From assembly GCF_009827655.1 (NCBI RefSeq), contig NZ_WTYV01000006.1, forward strand, positions 124,001 through 188,000: a stretch of DNA of 64,000 nt, given 5' to 3'. Shown here one piece after another: positions 17,904 to 25,741 of the stretch. The DNA is from Alteraurantiacibacter buctensis. Its GTDB lineage: Bacteria > Pseudomonadota > Alphaproteobacteria > Sphingomonadales > Sphingomonadaceae. Position numbers and translations under genes: made by a program. Positions within the stretch are counted from its first letter, which is position 1; each line of letters starts with the position of its first letter. Under the pieces are notes generated by a model. The model was not told the origin of the DNA. It saw nothing but the letters and a program-made list of their open reading frames with translations, and searched no databases.

Positions 17904-19352
17904 TCAGGCGGGCAGGATGCCCGACTTCTGCATGAACTCGCGCACCTGGTTCCATTCATAGTCGCGCTGGGCGACCATGTGATCGCCGATGCGGGCGCGC
18001 GACTGGCTGGTCAGGTAGAACATTTCGTACAGTTCCACGCGGCTGCCCAGCGCCGATCCGGCGAAGTCCCAGGCCATGCGCATGATCCGTGCGCGGTCTT
18101 CCGCCGGCATGCCGTTGGATCCCGGCAGGTACTTGCGCAGCTTGTCGCCGATTTCCGGATCCTCGAACAGGGCCAGGGACGGGGTGCAGAGCAGGTTGTG
18201 CCCGCCGATCACGCGGATGATGTGGTTCACCCGGTTCATCCATTCCGGCATCACGCAGCGCAGGACCGACAGGTCGCGGTGCGGGAAGAAGGCGCCCGCT
18301 CCCCAGTCATGTGCCTGGGCTTCTGCAGCCACGATGGCCGAGCGCGTCAGTGACAGGTAGGAGTGGATTTCGCCCAGCATCTGCGCCGTTTCCGGGTAGT
18401 TCAGGCTGTTGGTGACCTTGGCCACGCTGGAGCACAGGTCATAGGCGAATTCCAGCTTCACCATGGCGCGGATCGCGGTCTGCTGCAGGGTGTTGCCGGG
18501 CGAAACGCCCTGGTTCAGCGTGTTGTACACGCGCAGGTCCCCGTCGCAGAACACGCGTTCCCACGGCACTTCCACATCGTCGAAAATGACGAACGAATCC
18601 TGTTCGTCGAAACGGGATGAGAACGGCGCGTCGGCCACGCTGGCTTCGCGGCCGTAATGGTCGCGGCAGATCTGGATCACGCCCTTGGTGTTGACGGGGA
18701 CCGAGAAGATCAGCGCATATTCTTCGCCGCCCGACGGGATGGGCATGGAGGAATAGACGTACAGCTCGTCGGCGAGTGGCCCAAGCGTGGCGAGCACCTT
18801 GCCGCCGCGGACCACGATGCCGTTCTCGTTGCGGTCGACCACGCGCAGCGTCAGTTCGCTGTTCATGCCGCCCAGCGGCGGCGCGGACTTGTCGATATTG
18901 GCATGGACGATGGTGTGGGTCAGCGCCAGGTCACCGTCGATCACCTCGCGATGGAACTTTCGCAGGCGTTCATAGCCTTCCGGCTTGCCGGCGGCCCAGA
19001 TGTCGGCGCGGGCGGTATGACCGGCCAGCACCACGTTGACGTAGTCGGGCGTGCGGCCCAGCATGCCGTTGGAATAGCGGGCCAGGCGCTCCAGCCCCCG
19101 GTGGCGCACCGCCAGGTCCTCACGACTCTTGGGCAGCATCAGGCTGACGCTCATCTTCTCGCCCGGCTTCTCCGGGTCGTCGATCAGGCATTCGTCGGCA
19201 TGCTGGTGCTGCCAGTCGAAGTAGCCTGCCATGCCGTTGATCGATCCCTTCAGGACCGGATCGGAGGCGACGTCTACCCGCCCCTCACCCAGCCAGACCT
19301 CGCGTCCATCGTCGAGTCCAGCCTTGTACTGTGCGCCGGTTCTTGCAGCCAT
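17904..19352 (-). CDS. FADH2-dependent aromatic monooxygenase, HpaB family oxygenase component
   Basis: 482 residues. Acyl-CoA-dehydrogenase-like fold of the 4-hydroxyphenylacetate 3-hydroxylase family: P-D-Y-V-N-V near residue 103, a D-V-E-V-P-W-E-R-V-F loop near residue 265, and Y-L-P-G near the C-terminus. It hydroxylates a phenolic ring using reduced FAD delivered by the adjacent HpaC-like reductase. The exact phenol cannot be read from the sequence. First gene of the leftward operon; a shared palindrome lies about 75 bases upstream. Confidence 0.85.
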   Translation of the reverse strand: MAARTGAQYKAGLDDGREVWLGEGRVDVASDPVLKGSINGMAGYFDWQHQHADECLIDDPEKPGEKMSVSLMLPKSREDLAVRHRGLERLARYSNGMLGRTPDYVNVVLAGHTARADIWAAGKPEGYERLRKFHREVIDGDLALTHTIVHANIDKSAPPLGGMNSELTLRVVDRNENGIVVRGGKVLATLGPLADELYVYSSMPIPSGGEEYALIFSVPVNTKGVIQICRDHYGREASVADAPFSSRFDEQDSFVIFDDVEVPWERVFCDGDLRVYNTLNQGVSPGNTLQQTAIRAMVKLEFAYDLCSSVAKVTNSLNYPETAQMLGEIHSYLSLTRSAIVAAEAQAHDWGAGAFFPHRDLSVLRCVMPEWMNRVNHIIRVIGGHNLLCTPSLALFEDPEIGDKLRKYLPGSNGMPAEDRARIMRMAWDFAGSALGSRVELYEMFYLTSQSRARIGDHMVAQRDYEWNQVREFMQKSGILPA

Positions 19353-19426
19353 TTTGACATCCTCCCATTACGCGTGAACACAGTTGTATTCATGATTCGC
19401 GAATTTGGCAAGGTTAATAGACCAAT

Positions 19427-19443
19427 GTTCTGTCTGGCAGACT
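19427..19443. promoter_or_regulatory. Island operator, site A (upstream of hpaB-like gene)
   Basis: GTTCTG-TCTGG-CAGACT. First of seven copies of a 17-bp dyad with TCTG-N5-CAGA core, located in the divergent region between the monooxygenase operon and the first VAO-type gene. Confidence 0.6.
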
Positions 19444-19494
19444 ACCAGGCATGATCGGGTTGACGAGCAGGACCCGTCACTATAAAAGAACGAG

Positions 19495-19511
19495 GTTCTA
19501 TTAAACAGAAC
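19495..19511. promoter_or_regulatory. Island operator, site B (upstream of first VAO-type gene)
   Basis: GTTCTA-TTAAA-CAGAAC, centred 68 bases from site A in the same divergent region and about 38 bases before the proposed CTG start. Both half-sites are strong. Confidence 0.65.
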
Positions 19512-19548
19512 GCCGTGCACTGACACGGCGCTGGATGGGAGAAGGAAG

Positions 19549-21093
19549 CTGACTACAGGCCCCAAGGCAACGCCCGGTCCGGATGGTGCTGCAATCGCTC
19601 GCGCCGCAGAGCGGTTCGAGCAGTTGCTGGGGCCGCAGGCTGTGCTGCGCGATGCCGCTTCGCTGGTGGAATTCTCCGACCCTTATGCGGGGCCTGACCC
19701 GTCCGCCTATCGCCCCGGGCTGGTGATCCAGCCGGCCAGCACCGAAGAGGTGCGCGCCGCCGTGCTGTTGGCGGGCGAACTGGGCGTGCCTCTGTGGACC
19801 TCGTCGATGGGCCGCAATTTCGGCTATGGCGGATCCTCGCCGGTGGTGGATCGCTCCGTGGTGCTGAACCTGCGGCGGTTGGACCGCATCATCGAGATCG
19901 ATCCGGAGCAGGGCTTCGCGCGGATCGAGCCTGGGGTGACCTTCGCCGGCCTGTACGAGGAACTGCGCGCGCAGGATGCGCCGCTGATGATGTCGGTGCC
20001 CGACCTGGGCTGGGGCAGCATGATCGGCAATGGGCTGGAGCACGGCTACGGATACAACGTGATGGGTGATCACGCCTCGGCCCTGTGCGGACTGGAGGTG
20101 GTGCTGGCCAACGGCGACGTGCTGCGTACCGGGCAGGGCGGGATGCCGGGCAGCCCGCTGTGGTCGTGCCATCGCCGCGGCTATGGACCGTCGCTGGACA
20201 GCCTGTTCATGCAATCGAATTTCGGCGTGGTGACGCAGGCCGGCGTTTGGCTGATGCCGCGCCCGGAAGCCTTCATGATCGGCACCATCACCTGTCACCG
20301 GGATGGCGATATCGTACCACTGGTCGCGCTGCTGCGGCGACTGGTGCGCCGGGGCGTGCTGCAGGGGATCCCGATGATCGTGGGCACACCCGAAGGCGGA
20401 GCCGACGTTTCGCCGGACATGGCGCCGTTCACGCTCGCCAACCTCAAGCAGGTGCTGCGGCCGGGACGCTGGAGCGTGCGTATCGGCCTCTACGGTGACA
20501 AGGAGATGAACCTGGCGCGCCGCGCCATCCTTGCGCGCGAGCTGGCAGAGATTGCGGACGCCGAGCTGGACTTGCGGACCTATCCCGGCAACGCGCGACC
20601 TGACGAGGTTGAGCCACGCGATTACATCTCTGCCGGGATTCCCAACCGCCTGTTGCTTGAGCGGTTGCAGGCGGTTTTCGGCCCTACCTTCGGGCACATG
20701 GACTTTTCCCCGGTGGTTCCGTTGGATGGCGAATGGGCGCTGCGGGTGGACAAGCTGGCCCAGGACACCGCTGCCCGGTACGACCTGATCGCCCCTACCG
20801 GCTTCCTGGTGCAGGAACGCAGCCTGGTGAGCGCGTGCATGGTCATGTTCGATGCCAGCCGGGCCGATCGCGTGGCTGCCGCGCGCGAGGCGGTGGCGAA
20901 GATGTATGCGGCGGCGGCGGAGTGGGGCTGCGCGCCCTATCGCTCGCACATTGCGCTGGCCGACGAGGTCGCCCAGCGCTTCAGCGCCAACGACCATGCC
21001 TATGGCCGCACCTGCACCCGGATCAAGGATGCGCTGGACCCCGCAGGCATCCTCTCGCCCGGCAACCACGGCATCTGGCCCGGTTCCTGCTGA
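19549..21093 (+). CDS. VAO/4-cresol dehydrogenase-type FAD-linked oxidase 1
   Basis: About 514 residues. FAD-binding PCMH domain (N-G-Y-G sector R-N-F-G-Y-G-G-S-S-P, S-V-P-D-L-G-W-G-S-M-I-G-N) and a C-terminal substrate cap. Oxidises para-alkyl phenols through quinone-methide chemistry by family precedent. A His in G-H-M-D-F-S-P-V could be the covalent FAD ligand. No ATG, GTG or TTG occurs in frame between the stop at 19483 and a TTG at 19624, but the translated stretch before that TTG aligns with the N-terminus of the paralogue at 23281. I therefore place the start at CTG 19549, behind GGGAGAAGG; the TTG is the alternative. No cytochrome gene adjoins this copy. Confidence 0.8.
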   Translation: MTTGPKATPGPDGAAIARAAERFEQLLGPQAVLRDAASLVEFSDPYAGPDPSAYRPGLVIQPASTEEVRAAVLLAGELGVPLWTSSMGRNFGYGGSSPVVDRSVVLNLRRLDRIIEIDPEQGFARIEPGVTFAGLYEELRAQDAPLMMSVPDLGWGSMIGNGLEHGYGYNVMGDHASALCGLEVVLANGDVLRTGQGGMPGSPLWSCHRRGYGPSLDSLFMQSNFGVVTQAGVWLMPRPEAFMIGTITCHRDGDIVPLVALLRRLVRRGVLQGIPMIVGTPEGGADVSPDMAPFTLANLKQVLRPGRWSVRIGLYGDKEMNLARRAILARELAEIADAELDLRTYPGNARPDEVEPRDYISAGIPNRLLLERLQAVFGPTFGHMDFSPVVPLDGEWALRVDKLAQDTAARYDLIAPTGFLVQERSLVSACMVMFDASRADRVAAAREAVAKMYAAAAEWGCAPYRSHIALADEVAQRFSANDHAYGRTCTRIKDALDPAGILSPGNHGIWPGSC

Positions 21094-21185
21094 AGCCGGT
21101 CGCAGGGACACCGGCACCGGCGCAATGACGAATTCTGTTGGATCACCTTCCGCCTGAAGCGGAAGAGACAGCGAAGGAAATGAAC

Positions 21186-22460
21186 ATGGCAGACATCCGC
21201 CCCTCGTTGGCCAAAATGCGCCAGTACGCCTGGGCCAATGTGATCACCGGGTTCCTGGTGTGGGGCATTGGCCTGGCCGGCGTATCGATGATGATGCCGG
21301 TGATGTATTCCAACATCTCGGAGACGATGGACTGGACCGTGGCGCAAACCACCAGCTTCATGGTCATCAAGTCAGCCGTGTCGGCCATTGCAGGCCTGTT
21401 CGCTGGCGCCCTGTTCGTGCGTTTCGGGCTGAAGAAGGTTCTGCTGCCGTCGGTCTGGGCGGTCGGCGTGAGCACGCTGGCGCTCTACTTCGTCAACATG
21501 CTGTGGGAGTATTACGCGCTGGCGGTGATCTCCGGCGCGGCATCGATCGTGTGCCTGGTGGGCATCCAGCTCACCCTGGCGCGGTGGTTCGAGGCCAGCC
21601 TGGGGCGGGCGACCGGCATTGCCATGATGGGCGGGGCTGCCGCCGGGGCAGTGGTGCCGCTGGCAACCAATTACGGCCTGGAACACTACGGCTGGCAGGC
21701 CACCTCCGGTATTGCCGGACTGGTAGTGCTGGTGACGCTGTCGCTGTTCGTCATCTTTGCCGTTCATGAACGGCCGGAAGACTATGGCTACAGCGCCGAG
21801 GAACTGGACCATGCCAATGCGGCGGCCCGGGGCAAGGCTCCGCCTGCCCGGTTGGGCAGTGATCCGGGGCCGGAGTTCAAGGACATCGTGCGCACCACGC
21901 CGTTCATCATGCTGGTGCTGGCCACGGCCTTCTCCGGCGTGATCAGCAATGGCATCAACGAATACATTCCGCTGTTCATAGAACACCAGACCGACCTGGG
22001 CAGCACCATGGCGGCACTGGGCTTTACCATCGTGCTGGTGCTTTCGGGGTTGGGCAAGCTGGTGTTCGGCTGGCTGTTCGACCGCTTTTCCACCAAGGGC
22101 GTGGCAATGTGCTGGGCGCTGTGCGGCATTGCCGTGCTGCTGGCCTTCCCCGTGTCGGGCCTGGCCACCTTCGCGCTGTTCACCGTGGTGCGCGGTCTGT
22201 CGCACGGCGGCATCGTGGTACAGGCACCGATCCTGGGCCGACACATCTATGGCACGCGACCCATTGCCCAGCTGATCGCCATCCTCAACGCCACCTTCCA
22301 TCTGGGAGCAGCCGCCGGGATTGGTCTGATCGGCCTGGCGGTGGACTGGACCGGCGGCTACACCGTGCCCTTCATCTTCGTCATGGTGCTGGCCTTCGCC
22401 ACCGCATTGATCGGCCTGACCTTCAAGCCGAAATACTGGAGCGGCTATCGCGAGGCATAG
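21186..22460 (+). CDS. MFS transporter, probable aromatic-acid or phenol uptake
   Basis: 424 residues with about 12 membrane segments. Two six-helix halves are separated by a hydrophilic loop near residue 200 (D-Y-G-Y-S-A-E-E). The L-F-V-R-F-G-L-K-K loop is the usual MFS motif-A position between helices 2 and 3. The second of two close ATGs is chosen because the GAAGG ribosome-binding site then has normal spacing. It lies between a flavoprotein oxidase and a TauE permease in one rightward unit, so a substrate of the pathway is the likely cargo. Confidence 0.82.
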   Translation: MADIRPSLAKMRQYAWANVITGFLVWGIGLAGVSMMMPVMYSNISETMDWTVAQTTSFMVIKSAVSAIAGLFAGALFVRFGLKKVLLPSVWAVGVSTLALYFVNMLWEYYALAVISGAASIVCLVGIQLTLARWFEASLGRATGIAMMGGAAAGAVVPLATNYGLEHYGWQATSGIAGLVVLVTLSLFVIFAVHERPEDYGYSAEELDHANAAARGKAPPARLGSDPGPEFKDIVRTTPFIMLVLATAFSGVISNGINEYIPLFIEHQTDLGSTMAALGFTIVLVLSGLGKLVFGWLFDRFSTKGVAMCWALCGIAVLLAFPVSGLATFALFTVVRGLSHGGIVVQAPILGRHIYGTRPIAQLIAILNATFHLGAAAGIGLIGLAVDWTGGYTVPFIFVMVLAFATALIGLTFKPKYWSGYREA

Positions 22461-22463
22461 ACG

Positions 22464-23216
22464 GTGAGCGAACCGCTGACGCTGGGGCTGCTTGCGCTGG
22501 CATCGTTCTCAGCCGCGGCGATCAGCGCCAGTGTTTCGGTGGGCGGCGGCTATGTGCTGTTCGGTGCGACGACCTTGCTGTATCCGCTGCCCGTGGCCGT
22601 GGCCCTGCAGCCGGTGCTGTCCTATTCCTCGCTGGTGGCGCGCAGCATTGCCTTTCGCCAGGGGATCGCCTGGCCGATCGTGGGGCCGTTCACGCTGGGT
22701 TCGCTGGCCGGGGTGGCGCTGGGGCTGGTGGTCTACCACGCCATTCCCGAACGGGTCATGGCGCTTGGCGTCGGCAGCCTCATGCTGGTGCTGACCTGGT
22801 GGCGCCTGCCGCTGCCGCACGTCCATTCGCGCGCCGGAATGGCCGGGGTGGGCATGGCCCACGCCCTCAGCGGCACGGTGCTGGGCATGGGATCGATCCT
22901 GCAACCCGTGCTGCTCAACGCCGCGATCGATCGTCGAGCGCTGGTGGGGACCTTTGCTGCCTGTCTGCTGGCGCTGGAGGCGATCCGCGCCGTGGGCTAT
23001 GGCCTCACCGGCTTTTCCTACTGGCCGCTGGCCGCGGCCGTGGCAGTCTCCACCATGGCCGGATTTGCCGGCACCTGGGCTGGAAAGCGCCTGATGGGGT
23101 ATATTCCCGAACGGGCCTTTCGCCTGATCGTCAGCGGCTTGATAACCGCACTGGCCGTGCGCCTGCTGGTCAAGGCGGTACTGCCGGGAATTGACTCATT
23201 CTTACCGAGTTCGTAG
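22464..23216 (+). CDS. TauE/SafE-family membrane permease
   Basis: 250 residues, about eight membrane segments, with the paired G-G-G-Y-V-L-F-G and G-V-G-M-A-H-A-L-S-G repeats typical of TauE/SafE proteins. The GTG start is 4 bases after the MFS stop. The family exports sulfite, sulfoacetate or organic acids; the cargo here is unknown, and its position inside the aromatic island suggests an organic anion. Confidence 0.8.
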   Translation: MSEPLTLGLLALASFSAAAISASVSVGGGYVLFGATTLLYPLPVAVALQPVLSYSSLVARSIAFRQGIAWPIVGPFTLGSLAGVALGLVVYHAIPERVMALGVGSLMLVLTWWRLPLPHVHSRAGMAGVGMAHALSGTVLGMGSILQPVLLNAAIDRRALVGTFAACLLALEAIRAVGYGLTGFSYWPLAAAVAVSTMAGFAGTWAGKRLMGYIPERAFRLIVSGLITALAVRLLVKAVLPGIDSFLPSS

Positions 23217-23229
23217 AATACAGAATAGA

Positions 23230-23246
23230 GGTCTGTTGAACAGAAC
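23230..23246. promoter_or_regulatory. Island operator, site C
   Basis: GGTCTG-TTGAA-CAGAAC, 34 bases before the ATG of the second VAO-type flavoprotein. Matches the island consensus at 11 of 12 half-site positions. Confidence 0.65.
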
Positions 23247-23280
23247 AACCGGCGCGCGTGCCGCCAGCGAGGAACAAAGG

Positions 23281-24825
23281 ATGCCGTCCAGTCCATTGCC
23301 TACCGGCGTTGATGCCGGATCCTTCAGCGCCGCCCTGGCGGCATTCCGCTCTGCTTTGGGCGAGAGCGGTGTGCTCGATACCGACCAGGATCGCCGGACC
23401 TATATCGATCCCTATGCCTTCGGGGACGGGTTGGACCACGAATCCTCGGCCATCCTGGCTCCGGCGGAAGTTGCCGAAGTGCAGGAGGTGGTGCGCATCG
23501 CCAACCGGTTTGGCGTGGCGCTGTGGCCGGTCAGCCGGGGCAAGAACTATGGCTATGGCTCGGCCGCGCCCGTGCGGCGGGGCGATGTGATCCTGGACCT
23601 CAGCCGCATGAACCGGGTGCTGGACGTGGACGTGCAGCAGGCCAACTGCCTGCTGGAACCCGGCGTCAGCTTCTTCGACCTGTTCGATCACCTGTGGGCG
23701 GACAATATCCCGCTGTGGATGTCCGTGCCCGGCAACAGCTGGGGCAGCGTGGTGGGCAACGCGCTGGACCGGGGCATCGGCTACACCCCGCTGGGCGATA
23801 ACTGCGAGGCGATCTGCGGGCTGGAAGTGGTTCTGCCCGATGGCGAGCTAGTCCGCACCGGCATGGCGGCCACGGGCCAGGGGGTGACCTGGCGCAACTA
23901 CAAGTACGGTTATGGCCCCGGCTGGGACCAGATGTTCATGCAATCCAACCTGGGCATCGTCACCAAGGCCGGGCTGTGGCTGCAACCCGAACCGGAGATG
24001 ACGGCGGCGGTGGAGATCGCCTTTCCCAACTTCGACGATGCCGGCTGGGCCATCGACATCCTGTGTGACCTGCGCCGGCGCGACATCATCCAGCACAACA
24101 TCGTGTTCGGCAGCCCCGTGCGTGCCGCTTCGGTGCTGACCCAGCGCGCCGAATGGTACACGGGCGAGGGCGCCCTGCCCGAAGAGGCCGAGCGCGCCAT
24201 GATGGAACGCTTCGGCCTGGGCTGGTGGAACGCCAAGATCAGCTTCTACGGCCCGGAATTCCTGGTGGAAGGTTCCATGCGCCTGTTGCGTGACCTGTTC
24301 GAGGCGCGGCTGGGCAAGCCGCTCGATTTCAAGACCTGGCACAAGGGCCAGCCGTATGAGGGATCAGCCCGGGGAGTGCCCAGCACCGTGGGCCTGCAAT
24401 CGGTCAACTGGTTCGGCGGACGCGGCGGGCACCTCAGCTTTGCCCCGGTCATGCCTCAGGACGGGGCCAGGGTGCTGGCCTATGCCAAGCGGGTGAAGGA
24501 CATCTACCGCGAGGTGGGGCAGGACTATTACGCCACCTTCACAATCGGCCGGCGGCACATCAACAACGTCAGCCTGATCCTGTACGATCGCGACAGTCCG
24601 GCCAGCACCGGGCGTGCCGATACGCTGTTTCGCCGGCTGGTGACCGAAGCCGCGCGCGAAGGCTTTGCCGAATATCGCGGGCACATCGACTATATGGACA
24701 CGATCGCCGCCACCTATGATTTCAACGATCACGCGCTGCTGAAGCTGAACAACAAGGTGAAGGCCGCGCTCGACCCGGGAAACATCATTGCACCCGGGCG
24801 CAACGGCATAGGGGGGCGGGCATGA
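23281..24825 (+). CDS. VAO/4-cresol dehydrogenase-type flavoprotein 2 (flavocytochrome subunit)
   Basis: 514 residues, paralogue of the protein at 19549. FAD-binding motifs S-R-G-K-N-Y-G-Y-G-S-A-A-P and M-S-V-P-G-N-S-W-G-S-V-V-G-N; C-terminal cap with G-H-L-S-F-A-P-V, whose His may hold FAD. The ATG follows GAGG. The stop overlaps the start of a c-type cytochrome gene by 4 bases, the arrangement of 4-cresol dehydrogenase (pchF-pchC) and eugenol hydroxylase, so this copy is likely a dehydrogenase passing electrons to that cytochrome rather than an oxidase. Substrate: a para-substituted phenol, by family. Confidence 0.87.
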   Translation: MPSSPLPTGVDAGSFSAALAAFRSALGESGVLDTDQDRRTYIDPYAFGDGLDHESSAILAPAEVAEVQEVVRIANRFGVALWPVSRGKNYGYGSAAPVRRGDVILDLSRMNRVLDVDVQQANCLLEPGVSFFDLFDHLWADNIPLWMSVPGNSWGSVVGNALDRGIGYTPLGDNCEAICGLEVVLPDGELVRTGMAATGQGVTWRNYKYGYGPGWDQMFMQSNLGIVTKAGLWLQPEPEMTAAVEIAFPNFDDAGWAIDILCDLRRRDIIQHNIVFGSPVRAASVLTQRAEWYTGEGALPEEAERAMMERFGLGWWNAKISFYGPEFLVEGSMRLLRDLFEARLGKPLDFKTWHKGQPYEGSARGVPSTVGLQSVNWFGGRGGHLSFAPVMPQDGARVLAYAKRVKDIYREVGQDYYATFTIGRRHINNVSLILYDRDSPASTGRADTLFRRLVTEAAREGFAEYRGHIDYMDTIAATYDFNDHALLKLNNKVKAALDPGNIIAPGRNGIGGRA

Positions 24826-25262
24826 TGAAGCGGCGCAACCTGGGCCCAATCGCGATTGCGGCTGCCGTCATCGCTCTGGGCGCATGCTACGGCACGCAGG
24901 AACCCGCAGCAGCCAGCACGGGCGCGGCTCCTGCCGTGGCGCAGGCAGCGGCCCCGGCGATGCCGACGCAGGTGGAGGCAGTGACCTTCGGCATGAATTC
25001 AGCCGAGGAGGGCGAGCGGCTCTATGGTCGCGAATGCGCTTTTTGCCACGTGGGCCGCAACACGGGCACCATCATGCTGCAAAAGCGCCTGCCACCAGGA
25101 ACGCCCGCGCAACTGCACGAACGGACAAACCTCCCGGCGGCCTACGTCAGGCTGGTGGTGCGCAACGGGCTGGTCAACATGCCGCCCCTCTCGCGCGCCG
25201 AACTGAGCGATGCGGACCTGGACCTGATCGCGCAATGGCTGGCCGCCGGGAGATCGCGATGA
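24822..25262 (+). CDS. c-type cytochrome subunit, lipoprotein-like
   Basis: 146 residues. The N-terminus has a hydrophobic signal ending L-G-A-C, a likely lipobox, so the protein may be anchored in the periplasm. Single heme site C-A-F-C-H near residue 74 and a distal Met in V-N-M-P-P-L near residue 124. It overlaps the flavoprotein gene by 4 bases and is the probable electron acceptor subunit (PchC/EhyB role). Confidence 0.85.
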   Translation: MMKRRNLGPIAIAAAVIALGACYGTQEPAAASTGAAPAVAQAAAPAMPTQVEAVTFGMNSAEEGERLYGRECAFCHVGRNTGTIMLQKRLPPGTPAQLHERTNLPAAYVRLVVRNGLVNMPPLSRAELSDADLDLIAQWLAAGRSR

Positions 25263-25723
25263 AGCGCCGCAGCGTCCTGGCCGGCGCTGTGGCCACGCCC
25301 GTACTGCTGGGCGTGGGGCTGGACGAGGCTCGGGCGGCGACGGCAACCGCGGTGCCAGCCATGCCTTCGCTCACCTTGTACGATGCGCGCCTGCCGGTGG
25401 CCGAACGGATCGCCTGGCACCTGCATCGCCAGGGCGCGCCCACGCGCCCCACCGGCGGTGAAATCGCCGCCCTGCTGCTGCGCGAGCGGCTGCTTGCTGC
25501 CGATGGCCCGATCCTGGGGTTCACCGGCCATGCCGAATATCTGTTGGCCCGTGACATCGCGCGCGTGGCGGGGCGGCAGGCTGCGCCCCTGATGCGGCTC
25601 GGGCTTGGCCAGGAATGGCTGGGCAGTCCCGCGCAGGACGGGTGGCGGCCACTGCTGGCCGGCCTGTTGCAGGTTGCCGAACCAGACCCGCATGGAGCCA
25701 CCACCTTCGCCTGGGTTGCCTGA
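25259..25723 (+). CDS. Small exported protein with Tat-like signal, unknown function
   Basis: 154 residues; the ATG overlaps the cytochrome stop. M-K-R-R-S-V-L-A-G-A-V begins a Tat-like signal with cleavage near E-A-R-A. The mature domain has paired helical segments with Arg/Leu-rich composition and no motif I know. Translational coupling to the flavocytochrome genes suggests a maturation or third-subunit role. Confidence 0.6.
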   Translation: MKRRSVLAGAVATPVLLGVGLDEARAATATAVPAMPSLTLYDARLPVAERIAWHLHRQGAPTRPTGGEIAALLLRERLLAADGPILGFTGHAEYLLARDIARVAGRQAAPLMRLGLGQEWLGSPAQDGWRPLLAGLLQVAEPDPHGATTFAWVA

Positions 25724-25741
25724 GGCGCACCACGCAAGGGA

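Noticed and set aside
19501-21117. 538-residue frame antisense to the first VAO-type gene
   Set aside because: Gln/His/Arg-rich composition without motifs; the plus strand carries an unmistakable FAD-oxidase.
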